From contig JANYDM010000068.1 in the NCBI GenBank assembly GCA_025363575.1, positions 1 to 25,285 on the forward strand: 25,285 nt of DNA. Reading direction: 5' to 3'. A program made the translations under genes and the position numbers. The notes beneath the pieces are model-generated. The model was not told the origin of the DNA. It searched no databases and was given only the letters and a program-made list of their open reading frames with translations. This DNA is from Betaproteobacteria bacterium (lineage in GTDB: Bacteria; Pseudomonadota; Gammaproteobacteria; Burkholderiales; SG8-41). The stretch's first letter is position 1, and each line of letters opens with the position of its first letter. Of this stretch, positions 14,867-23,600 are shown one piece after another.

Positions 14867-16294
14867 ATGTTCGATCTGATTATCCGCAGCGACCGCGTAG
14901 TGACGCCTGCGGGCGTCGCAGCATGCGACGTGGCGATTGCGGAAGGCAAGATAGCTTCGGTGGCCGCGTCCGGCACTTACGATGCGAAAAGCACAAGGCG
15001 CGTGATCGACGCGACCGGCAAGATCGTGATGCCGGGCGGCATCGACCCGCATGTGCATCTAAAGTGGTACACGCCGCATCCCGACGGCAGCGTGACCTAC
15101 ACAGATCCACCGTCAGTGGTCAGCAAGGCCGCGCTGTATGGCGGCACGACGACCGTGATCGACTTTGCGCAGTGGACGCACGGCAAGACCGTCCAGCAGG
15201 CGATCGAGTACCGGCACAAGGACTGGACCGCGCAATGCTATTGCGATTACAGCTTCCACGTGATGGTCCAGGGAAAGCTGCCGCCGGAAATTTTCGGCCA
15301 GCTCGCCGAAGCGCTGCGCGCCGGCTATCCGACCGTCAAAATATTCACTACTGACATTACGCCGAGCCGGGCAGGCCGCATGGTTGATTTCGGCGACATC
15401 TGGGAAGTGTTCAAGGTCGTTGCACAGGAGGGCGGCCTGTGCGTGATGCACGGCGAAGACAACGATATCGTCATGCATATGTACGACAAGCTGATCCGCG
15501 AAGGGCGCACCGGTTTCGAAAACATGGCCGAAGTCCACAACGCGATGTCCGAAGACCTTTCGTTCCGGCGCGTGCTGGGGCTTGCGAAAAACGTGCCGGG
15601 AATTGCGCTCTATTTCATGCACGTGAGCGCGGGCTTCGGCGTCGAGGCGATCCGCGAAGCGCGCGCGCGCGGCATGCCGGTCTACGGCGAAACGCTGCAC
15701 CAGTACCTGATGTACACGTCGGAAGACTACAAGCGGCCCAACGGCCAGATGTATCACACCTATCCGTCGATTAAAGCCCAGTCCGACCAGGATGCGTTGT
15801 GGCAGGCCATGAGCGAAGGCACATTGCACACCGTCGCGACCGACGAAGTGTGCTGCTCGTTGAAGGTCAAAACCATGGGCAAGCGCATCGACGACACCAC
15901 CGGCGGAAACGTCGGCGTCGAGCCGCGCGTATCGCTGATGTATACCGAAATGGTCGGCCGGCGCGGTTACTCGCTTGAGAAATTCGTCGACCGCGTGTCA
16001 TCCAATGCCGCGAAAATCATGGGGCTGTATCCGCGCAAAGGCGCCATTGCCGCCGGTGCGGACGCCGACATCACGGTGCTCGATCCGGCGAAAGCCACGA
16101 CGATCACCAAAGAAATGCTGCACGAGTCCGACTACTCGCCGTGGGAGGGCCACAAGGTAGACGCATGGCCGTCGCTGACTGTATTGCGCGGCAAGGTCGT
16201 CGTCGACGACGGCAAATTCACCGGCGAGCTCAAGGACGGCCAGTACCTGTTCCGGAAAATCTCCGACGAAATCAGAAGCGGCGCAATGCTGTAG
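14867..16294 (+). CDS. Dihydropyrimidinase / D-hydantoinase family amidohydrolase
   Basis: This 475-residue cytoplasmic enzyme belongs to the cyclic amidohydrolases, which open hydantoin, dihydropyrimidine or related cyclic ureide rings using two metal ions bridged by a carboxylated lysine. All six metal-ligand positions can be placed: H62 and H64 (DPHVH), K158 (TVKIF), H195 (MHGED), H252 (MHVSA) and D326 (ATDE). Context after D326 is EVCC, where classic enzymes read HC(P/T), so substrate specificity may differ. The C-terminal RKGAIAAGADADI and LRGK segments are typical. The ATG at 14867 has GAGGAGG 7-8 bases upstream. It is followed by a small gene and a CobW GTPase. No carbamoylase or hydantoin racemase is present in the window. 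Confidence 0.93.
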   Translation: MFDLIIRSDRVVTPAGVAACDVAIAEGKIASVAASGTYDAKSTRRVIDATGKIVMPGGIDPHVHLKWYTPHPDGSVTYTDPPSVVSKAALYGGTTTVIDFAQWTHGKTVQQAIEYRHKDWTAQCYCDYSFHVMVQGKLPPEIFGQLAEALRAGYPTVKIFTTDITPSRAGRMVDFGDIWEVFKVVAQEGGLCVMHGEDNDIVMHMYDKLIREGRTGFENMAEVHNAMSEDLSFRRVLGLAKNVPGIALYFMHVSAGFGVEAIREARARGMPVYGETLHQYLMYTSEDYKRPNGQMYHTYPSIKAQSDQDALWQAMSEGTLHTVATDEVCCSLKVKTMGKRIDDTTGGNVGVEPRVSLMYTEMVGRRGYSLEKFVDRVSSNAAKIMGLYPRKGAIAAGADADITVLDPAKATTITKEMLHESDYSPWEGHKVDAWPSLTVLRGKVVVDDGKFTGELKDGQYLFRKISDEIRSGAML

Positions 16295-16298
16295 CCGT

Positions 16299-16616
16299 GT
16301 GATGCCAGACCTCGATCACGCGCGCGTGCGCGAATTTCTTGCCGACAGCCTTGCGGTGTGGGCGGTGGACGGTGTCGTGGAGGCGGGCACGCAGCCGGTC
16401 GCCGCGACGATACGCGCAAGGGATTGCGTGGTATGGATAGAGCACCCGGCCGGCGAGGATGCGCCATGGCGCTGGTTCGTGCGCTGGCGCAGCGCCGATA
16501 TGTGCGAAGAGCGCTCGCGTCCGTGCACGTCCGTCGTCGGCCTTCTGAGCGCCGTGCGCGCCGCGCTCAACGTCGAGCGCGGCAACTCATTGCGCGTGGT
16601 CTCGGCAGAGGCATGA
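16299..16616 (+). CDS. Conserved small hypothetical protein between hydantoinase and CobW GTPase
   Basis: This 105-residue protein is not recognised. It is soluble by appearance, rich in charged residues and Trp (VVWIEHP, APWRWFVRWRSADMC), and has no signal peptide. The two Cys residues (about 68 and 75) might matter for metal, but no known metal motif is present. It begins four bases after the hydantoinase stop; the GTG at 16299 and ATG at 16302 are back to back, and the ATG may be the true start. Its stop overlaps the CobW start as ATGA, so the two are translationally coupled. Position suggests a partner or adaptor in metal loading of the hydantoinase; that is inference from neighbours only. 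Confidence 0.75.
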   Translation: MMPDLDHARVREFLADSLAVWAVDGVVEAGTQPVAATIRARDCVVWIEHPAGEDAPWRWFVRWRSADMCEERSRPCTSVVGLLSAVRAALNVERGNSLRVVSAEA

Positions 16617-17638
16617 TTCCGGTTTCGGTCATCACCGGGTTTCTCGGCAGCGGCAAGACCACGCTGCTGGCGCGCCTGCTGCGCGATCCGGCGATGGCGC
16701 GCACGGCGGTCATCATCAATGAGTTCGGAGCGATCGGCCTTGACCACGAACTGATCGAGACCAGTGACGAGAGTTTCGTCCAGCTTTCCAACGGCTGCAT
16801 TTGCTGCAATGTCAGAAGCGACCTGATGCTGACGCTCGGCGATCTCGCAGCGAGGCGCACGGCCGGCACGGTGCCGCAGTTCGAACGCGTCGTGATCGAG
16901 ACGACCGGCCTCGCGGACCCCGCGCCGATATTGCACGCGCTGATGACGGACCGTGATCTGCGCGGGGTCTATGCGCTCGACGGCGTAGTGACGACCGTGG
17001 ACGCAATCACGGGATTGGCGACGCTGGACAACCATGCCGAAGCGCGGCGCCAGGTTGCCGTGGCCGACCGGCTGATACTCACCAAGACCGATGCAGACGC
17101 AGCGCATACCGCGGCGACGCGCGCGCGGCTGGCCGCGATAAATCCGACCGCGCCCGTTCTCGAAGTCGTGAGCGGCGCGATAGCCCCGTCCGCGTTATTC
17201 GGTTGCGGCGCGGTTGATGCGGTAGCCGTCCGTTCGTGGCTCGCAGCGGAAACGGGCGCGCTGCATGGACAGGCACGGCACAGCAATCATCAGAGCGACA
17301 TCGCGAGCTTCTGCATTGTGCGCGAGCAGCCACTGCACGCCGTTACGCTCGCATTGCTGCTGTCGGCGCTGACGGAAAATTGCGGCGCCGATTTGCTGCG
17401 CATGAAAGGCATCGTGCAGGTCAGCGAAGACCCGTCGCGGCCGGCCGTCATACACGGTGTCCAGCATGTCTATCACGCGCCCGTGTGGCTCGCCCGCTGG
17501 CCGTCTGACGACCGGCGCACGCGGATGGTCTTCATCGGGCGCAACCTGCGCGAGACATGGGTGCGCACGCTGATCGATCTCATCGATGACGAAGTCGACG
17601 ACGAGATCGCGCGCCGGCGCGACGCGGCCGCCGCCTGA
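16613..17638 (+). CDS. CobW/G3E family GTP-binding protein (putative metallochaperone)
   Basis: This 341-residue G3E GTPase has Walker A GFLGSGKTT (9-17), INEFGAIGLD (35-44), the metal-binding CxCC loop GCICC (61-65), the Mg2+-region ETTGLADP (96-103), a variant base-recognition loop LTKTD (156-160; usual NKxD), and a CobW C-terminal domain ending in RMVFIGRNL. G3E proteins deliver metals to target enzymes; relatives include YjiA, ZNG1 and nitrile-hydratase activators. It overlaps the preceding small gene by ATGA, and an upstream open frame to 16358 lies inside that gene and is rejected. Being one gene away from a two-metal hydantoinase, it is a good candidate for loading that enzyme. The tail is rich in Asp and Glu. 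Confidence 0.93.
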   Translation: MIPVSVITGFLGSGKTTLLARLLRDPAMARTAVIINEFGAIGLDHELIETSDESFVQLSNGCICCNVRSDLMLTLGDLAARRTAGTVPQFERVVIETTGLADPAPILHALMTDRDLRGVYALDGVVTTVDAITGLATLDNHAEARRQVAVADRLILTKTDADAAHTAATRARLAAINPTAPVLEVVSGAIAPSALFGCGAVDAVAVRSWLAAETGALHGQARHSNHQSDIASFCIVREQPLHAVTLALLLSALTENCGADLLRMKGIVQVSEDPSRPAVIHGVQHVYHAPVWLARWPSDDRRTRMVFIGRNLRETWVRTLIDLIDDEVDDEIARRRDAAAA

Positions 17639-17704
17639 CGGGCCGAAACAAATTCCCCGTTAGTGGCAAAATAGCGGAAATCCGGAATACCAATAAGGAA
17701 AAGC

Positions 17705-18580
17705 ATGTCGTCCCAGCTCGACCAGCTCCCCGCCGATGCCGCAGACCGTCCCGCGCCTTACACCGACCATACGATGGAAGTCGCCGGCATCAAATTGCAC
17801 TATGTCGATTTCGGCACGGCAGGCAAGAAGCCCATGATCTGTGTGCACGGCGGCGCCGCGAGCACGCACTGGTTCGATTTCGTCGCCGCAGACTTCAGCC
17901 GTAACCATCATGTGTTCGCGATCGACCAGCGCGGGCATGGCGACAGCGGCTGGGCGCAGCCGCCCAATTACACCTACGAGCGCTATGCAGACGACCTTGA
18001 AGAGTTCGCTGCGAAGCTCGACCTGCGTGATTTCGTGCTGATCGGGCATTCGATGGGCGGCGCGGTCGCGCTCACTTACGCCGCCAAACATCAGGGCCGC
18101 GTGAGCCGGCTTATCATCGTCGATACGACCATGCACATGTCGCCCGAGCGCATTGCCCGGCTCCGCGAAGTCGGCACGCGGCCGGGCCGCACTTATGCAT
18201 CGCGCGAAGAATTCATCTCGCGCTTCAAGCTGCGTCCGGGCGATTCCAAGGCAACGCCCGCCGTGCTGCGCCACCTGGGGCAGGTGGCCGCGCAGCAAAA
18301 GCCCGATGGCAGCTGGGGGCACAAATTCGATCGCGACGTCTATGCCGTGCGCGAAAGCGTGGACGGGCTGCCGCATTGGGACCATGTGCGCATTCCCGCG
18401 CTGGTCGTCAAAGGCCAGCGCAGCGAGCGCATCTCGCCGGAGATCATGGCCGCCGTCAAAGCGCGCGCGCCACAGGTCGAGTTCGCCGAAGTGGCCAACG
18501 CCGATCACCACGTGACGCTCGATAATCCAACCGGCTTTACGCAGGCGGTGAATGCATTTCTGGCCAGACATCAAGCTTAA
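17705..18580 (+). CDS. Alpha/beta hydrolase
   Basis: This 291-residue protein has an alpha/beta hydrolase fold. The oxyanion loop is HGGAAS (48-53), followed by FAIDQRGHGDSG, and the nucleophile elbow is GHSMGG with Ser116. The catalytic His is likely in ADHHVTLDNP near residue 275. The acid usually found after strand 6 reads VKGQRSERIS, so the acidic member is not obvious. No signal peptide is visible. The ATG at 17705 has AAGGAAA 4-5 bases upstream. It is 66 bases after the CobW gene and may belong to the same transcript or have its own promoter. It may hydrolyse a C-C, ester or lactone bond in the same catabolic route; substrate unknown. Confidence 0.88.
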   Translation: MSSQLDQLPADAADRPAPYTDHTMEVAGIKLHYVDFGTAGKKPMICVHGGAASTHWFDFVAADFSRNHHVFAIDQRGHGDSGWAQPPNYTYERYADDLEEFAAKLDLRDFVLIGHSMGGAVALTYAAKHQGRVSRLIIVDTTMHMSPERIARLREVGTRPGRTYASREEFISRFKLRPGDSKATPAVLRHLGQVAAQQKPDGSWGHKFDRDVYAVRESVDGLPHWDHVRIPALVVKGQRSERISPEIMAAVKARAPQVEFAEVANADHHVTLDNPTGFTQAVNAFLARHQA

Positions 18581-18590
18581 AGCGATTCGG

Positions 18591-18708
18591 CCGCGGATAA
18601 ACGCAGATAAACCGCAGATGAACCGCAGATGAACGCAGATAAATTCAAAGACAAATCGGCTGCGGGTGCGCCGTATGTTTTCGCTTTTCATCGGTGTTTA
18701 TCTGCGGC
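18591..18708. repeat. GCAGATAAAC-type short repeats with inverted copy
   Basis: Five near-identical units of GC(A/G)GAT(A/G)AAC(C) run from 18591 to 18643. A reversed copy (GTTTATCTGCG, 18696-18706) pairs perfectly with CGCAGATAAAC at 18602-18612 across an 83-base spacer. The unit is known as a dispersed intergenic repeat in several proteobacteria. The region fills the gap between the hydrolase and the first CitE-like gene. Confidence 0.75.
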
Positions 18709-18731
18709 AAATAATTTTTTGAGAGCCGCAA

Positions 18732-19445
18732 ATGACTAAACGCAGATCGTGGTTGCTCGTCCCCGTATCGAAATCCGGCCTCGTCGGACACGCAGCGCGC
18801 GCGGGCGCCGATGTGATCGTGCTGGATCTGGTCGAACTCGTCGCCGATGCGGACAAGCCGGCGGCACGTGCGAACTTCACTGCTGCGCTCAAGTCAGCGC
18901 AGGCGGGCGGCGCCGAAATATTCGCGCAGGTCGATCCCACCGCGCTGCATGACGACCTCACAGCATGCGTGCAGCCGGGAGTCGCCGGCATCATCCTGAC
19001 GCGTGCGGAGTCGGCGGCCCAGATTGCCGGGGCGGATGCAATGCTTGCGCGCCTGGAAACAGAACGCGGCATTGCGCCGGGCACGCTGCAGATTGTGCCC
19101 GCGGTCGAGACGGCGCGCGGCAACCATGTGGCTTACGAAATCTGCCGCGCCAGCAGGCGCGTCGCCGCACTTACTTTGGGGCGCGCGGACCTTGTCATGG
19201 ACCTGCATGCCGAACCGTCCGCTGAAATTCATCTGATGCCGTACCTGATGCAGCGCTTGATCGTTGTCGCCGGCGCCGCGGGCGTGACGCCGCTGGGCGC
19301 GTGGTGGCGCGCGCCGGACCGCGGGCTTTACGCGACCGCCGACAACACCCTGGCCGCGGGTGAGCGCGGCCGCGCCATCGGCTTCAAAGGCGCACTGTGC
19401 CTCGTCGAGCACCAGGTTGCCCCTCTCAATCGCGCGTACGGTTAA
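18732..19445 (+). CDS. HpcH/HpaI (CitE-like) aldolase/lyase family protein, short variant
   Basis: This 237-residue protein is a TIM-barrel CitE/HpcH-type lyase. It keeps the metal-site region VPAVETARGNHVAYEI and the LTLGRADLVMDLH stretch. The N-terminal motif that usually reads LEDxVP is LVELVADADK here, so the usual Glu-Asp pair is altered (Val-Glu). It is shorter than its neighbour by about 80 residues. Family members cleave or form C-C bonds of malyl-, citramalyl- or citryl-CoA-like substrates. The ATG at 18732 has GAGAG 6 bases upstream; the inverted GCGGC / GCCGC near 18703-18729 could fold over this site. It lies ten bases upstream of the next, canonical paralogue, so the two are probably co-expressed and may form one enzyme or complex. 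Confidence 0.85.
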   Translation: MTKRRSWLLVPVSKSGLVGHAARAGADVIVLDLVELVADADKPAARANFTAALKSAQAGGAEIFAQVDPTALHDDLTACVQPGVAGIILTRAESAAQIAGADAMLARLETERGIAPGTLQIVPAVETARGNHVAYEICRASRRVAALTLGRADLVMDLHAEPSAEIHLMPYLMQRLIVVAGAAGVTPLGAWWRAPDRGLYATADNTLAAGERGRAIGFKGALCLVEHQVAPLNRAYG

Positions 19446-19455
19446 GGATTCAACC

Positions 19456-20409
19456 ATGCATAAGCAAACAGTACGCCGTTCCGGTCTCACGATGCCGATA
19501 GTCACGCCGCGTTTTATCGACAACGCGTGGCGGCGCGGCTGCGATTTCATCGTGATCGATCTCGAAGACTCGGTGCCGCAGCATTTGAAGGCGCACGCGC
19601 GGACGCTGGTCAAAGACGCGATCAAGAACGTGACGCGGGGCGGCGCCGAAGCGTTCGTGCGCATCAATCACGATTCGGTCGAAGCCGATCTGGAAGGCGC
19701 TGTGTGGCCGGGCCTGAAGCGCATCAAATATCCGAAGACCGAGCACGCGGCCGAAGTCCGCCAGCTCGATGAGATCATCTCGCGCCTCGAGCGCGAGCGC
19801 GGCATCACGCCGGGCAGCGTCGAAATCGACTGCGGCATCGAGACCGCGCTCGGCACAACGAACGTGTTCGAGATTGCCGCGGCGAGCCCGCGCGTAAAGG
19901 AATTCGGGGCGAGCGCCGGCGGCTACGACTATTCGCGCGACCTCGGCGTCGAGATGTTCGTGGATTTCGATCAATTCGTGTATGGCAAGGGCGAAGCCGA
20001 AATGGCGGGACGCACGCTGGCGCTCGGCGTGCGCGGCGGACCGTTTATTGCGAACAAGACCGGCAGCGTGAGCGACCCGAACCGCTCGTTGCATCAAGCG
20101 CAGGCCACGTTCAAATGCGGAATACGCCTGGGCGGCGGCGGGCTCAATCCCGCGGTCGTCGACGGGCACAACGCGGGACTCACGCCGACGGCTGATGACG
20201 TGCGCGACGCGCACTGGATGCTTGAGCAATACCGCCAGCTCGCCGCGACCAGCGACACCTGGCGCGAAGTCGAAGGCCGCGTGATCGACCGCTACGCCGC
20301 GGCGCACGCGCGCGAGATGCTCGAATATGCGGCTCTGTGCGCCGCGCGCGACAAGGAAAAATCGGAAGCCGTCGCGAAGGTGAAAGCGGCGCAGGCGGCT
20401 CAAAAGTAA
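19456..20409 (+). CDS. HpcH/HpaI aldolase/citrate lyase (CitE-like) family protein
   Basis: This 317-residue TIM-barrel lyase retains the canonical motifs: FIVIDLEDSVPQHLKAHAR near residue 30, IETALGTTNVFEIAAASPRVKEF near residue 130, and SAGGYDYSRDLGVEM near residue 153. Members include malyl-CoA/citramalyl-CoA lyases and the CitE subunit. The C-terminal tail (EKSEAVAKVKAAQAAQK) is a short helical Lys-rich extension. The ATG at 19456 is preceded by TAAGGA, whose TAA is the stop of the previous gene, so the two are coupled. Open frame further upstream (to 19360) lies inside that gene and is rejected. Substrate unknown; it may act on products of the hydantoinase or PrpD route. Confidence 0.9.
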   Translation: MHKQTVRRSGLTMPIVTPRFIDNAWRRGCDFIVIDLEDSVPQHLKAHARTLVKDAIKNVTRGGAEAFVRINHDSVEADLEGAVWPGLKRIKYPKTEHAAEVRQLDEIISRLERERGITPGSVEIDCGIETALGTTNVFEIAAASPRVKEFGASAGGYDYSRDLGVEMFVDFDQFVYGKGEAEMAGRTLALGVRGGPFIANKTGSVSDPNRSLHQAQATFKCGIRLGGGGLNPAVVDGHNAGLTPTADDVRDAHWMLEQYRQLAATSDTWREVEGRVIDRYAAAHAREMLEYAALCAARDKEKSEAVAKVKAAQAAQK

Positions 20410-20412
20410 TTC

Positions 20413-20426
20413 GTCGCAATTGCGAC
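20413..20426. repeat. Perfect 14-bp palindrome
   Basis: GTCGCAATTGCGAC lies just after the CitE-like stop. A second short hairpin, CACCC-GTAA-GGGTG, follows at 20431-20444. Neither is followed by a T-run, so a terminator is not supported. The 204-base convergent gap to 20613 contains nothing else recognised. Confidence 0.5.
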
Positions 20427-20613
20427 TCATCACCCGTAAGGGTGAGCGGGCCATCGCTTGCACGCGGTGCGAACCGACGATGCTTTATGCGCGTTTTGGC
20501 GGTGAAAATCCCCCGGGTTAACGGCCCTGAATCGGTTTTTCACAATCCTCGCCTTCAACATGGGCCAAAGCGTCGTTGACGTTCGATGCATAGTCGAGCG
20601 GCACCCCGTCGCG

Positions 20614-23600
20614 TTACTCGTCTTTCCGGTGTGACAGCAACCCCCACACCAGTCCAATCGCATACGCGCCAGCCATCAGCCCGAGGCCCACAGCGGCGAT
20701 GGCGAATAAAATTCGAATGACAAGGATCTCGGTGGAGAGAAAAAATTTGGCGCATATAAACGTCAGCACGGAATATATCGTGATGCCGACTAATTGCTTC
20801 ATCGCCATCTGCAGGTCGAGGCCCTCCGCGCCCTTCTCGCGCCGTGCTGGCTTTCCTCGTGTCGCCACCCGGAAGTCAGCCTTGACTGTGAGACGTGTTG
20901 AATTGACGAGGGCTTCATGGATCGAACCCTCGACATAGCCGTGCCGCACCATGCGCTCGCGCACACTCGCGACCCATTCGTCACAGGCCGCTTCCAGAGG
21001 TACGCCCGAGGGAAATGGAAATGCGGGCACAGCCAGCAGCGGATGATCTACCGTCGGATTCGCAAGCCCGCCCATTGCGCGCAGCTTGAATACCAGCAGT
21101 ATCCCTATAGGCAAGCCCTCAAAGGGGCCGTGCGGTGCGAGCACCGTGTGCTCCTGACAGGCCGCCAGGCACAGCGGTGCCAGTATTTCCGCATCGGCCT
21201 TGCGCCAGCACTCATTGTCGAGGAGGGCATCGAGTTTAGGTGTTTTCTGAAATGGAGCCAGCGGCGGAATCGGTTGATTCAAGTAAGCGGAAAACAGCAT
21301 GAAAATGAATCGCACTTCGGGGCGAATAAACCGCTCATAAAAGTCGGCCTGCTTCCAGGCTGCGCATAACATATGCGCCGCTCGCAAGGCATGTTCTTCA
21401 CAACCCGCAACCGCCCCTAGCGCTACGTACTGGATGTCGTCGGGGCAAATCTTGATGTTCTCAGAAGAGCACATTCGCTCTGAAAAAAGAATCAGTCTGT
21501 GCAATGCGATCGTCTGCGCGGTGTATTGGGCGGCGTACGCGTTGCGGGCCCTTGCCGCATTGAAAGGCAAGCCGCACGCACGCTCACTCTCGACCTCGCG
21601 CAGCACGCCTTCAGCGTAGGACCTCAGCTCTGAATCAAGATCCCACTCCCATTCGAAAGGCGGCGGCGATGTATCTGGTGAAAAATCGCGCATACGCCAC
21701 GTGCGGAAATCCTCCATCCTCTGTGCGGACATGCCCTCGCGCGCGTAGCTGCTCAAAGCCTTGAGCCTGTTTTGGAAGTAATCTTCCGCTTCCGCATCCC
21801 GTCCCTCAGCAAGCTTTTGCCAGTGTTCAAGCCACCTGGCGTACCGCCTCTGCTCTTCTAATTGCTGCCATAGCGCAATAAAGTCGGCAGGCCACCAGCG
21901 GCTTGGCAGCACCATCGCTGCTCCCGGGCAGCGATTGCTAATCAGCACCGGGAAGCATGAAAGCGATAACTTTCTGTCCGGCAAGTGGGCGCGCTCAAAG
22001 AAGATGGTAGATATGAGCAATTGATGTTTGGAAATCTGCACTGGCACCGGAATACCGAACACCCGGATTCGTTCGTTCTCGAGGTAGTCGGCGATCCGTC
22101 GCAAAGGCGACTGCTCCGGGTCGCTTGCATTCAGCGTCGCGCTCTGTCCTTTTAATGCAAACAGTGCTTCTGCGACCGGGGCGAGTTCGCCAAGAGATAG
22201 CGCACCGCTGGGATCGTAGACGATCTCGCCAGGGTGCCCTTTGTCGCCATGCTCGAACAGCGCTTCATTCACCTGGATTATGTGCGCCCATACGACGCGA
22301 CCTTCTTCCAGCAGCGTGGCGTAGTGACCGAACAGCTTCTCCAGATCATCACCCGCAATCCACGGCGGCGGCTGGATCTGGAAATACGAGCGTTCATTTG
22401 CTGGCAATTCGGCGACACATTGCTTGATGTCGATTGTGCCAAGTTCAGAGGCGCTGGTATCTGGTTGCGTGACGGATACAGGGGGTTTGCCCACGAGTTG
22501 CTTGGCGAACTCAAGGGTGGACGTGATGTCAGCCCCATCCAGAACTGCTGCCACGTGGGCAAGCGGATATGCGGTATTGTCCTTGCTATCCAGAAACGCC
22601 ATGAAGCCCAGCTCCCGAGGCCGGTGCTTTGGAAAATCCGGATTTTTACGCGCGAAGTCGTCGTAGTTTACCCATAGCCAGCTTGAACTGTCGGCCATAT
22701 TGCTGCGTACCACCTCGCCGATATACGCTCCGGCCGCGAGCACAAGATTCGATAGTGACTCTCTGTCTAACCGATCGCGCTCGCGGGCCACAACGGCGAA
22801 ATACTGGTCAAGAAAGTCTAGCGACCCAACACCGAAATCCAGCTTGTCACGCGGTATTTCGGATTCGAGGGGCAGCCCGCCGCTTGTGAAAGAGCTCTTG
22901 CCGGCGAGTATCTGACAATAGCCGGGGATATTGCAGGCGAGGTCTTCCTTTCTGGGTGTCGCGGAAACATGGTTCTTTGTAAGTTCATGGAACCACAACG
23001 CGATACTGTGGCGCCGGCCATTGATGATGTGGGACAACGCCTCTACATGCGGATGACACACCCGACCGGTGTGGAGTCGAACGGCAGGACGCCTTTGCTG
23101 GCCGCGAGTAACGTAGCCCCATTGCCCGCCGATTTGCAGCCTCACCACAGTCCCGAGATAGGCTCCCGCTTTGAAGGCCCATTCTGCGGCTGATGAACTG
23201 GCAAACGTCTGCGCTGTTTTATGTGCATCGCGCTCCTGGCAATAGAGCGTATGTTGCCCGTCAAGAAATCGCGCAAGGCCGGTGACACTCGAGACGCTGG
23301 CGTCGAGCCTTACCCCATCGCTCTCATGTAACTGTTGCGTCAATTGGGCCGACCTCGACAGCATGCTGGCAAATACTTCACGATCGGCAACAAAATGTGC
23401 TTTGCGCTCACCATCACCGAACATCGGGGAGATGAAGGTAACGTGATTGGCAAGTTCGCCGAGTTTTGGTGACTCCATCACTAAAAGGTTCGCTTTGGCG
23501 TCAGCGTAGCGGTAGAAGACGCTGAACTCGGAATTGGCGCTAATGGCCCGGTCGACCCTCAGCTCGAGATTGCGCAGGACGCGCAGAGTGCCCGCATTGC

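Noticed and set aside
18591..18643. Possible CRISPR array
   Set aside because: Units are about 10-11 bases, directly abutting and without spacers; no cas genes are present.
17660..18691. A 343-codon minus-strand frame covering the hydrolase gene
   Set aside because: Its first residues are a translation of the GCAGAT repeats, and the rest is the antisense of a good alpha/beta hydrolase.
20413..20444. Terminator between the CitE-like gene and the large gene
   Set aside because: Two short hairpins are present but neither is followed by a T-run on either strand.
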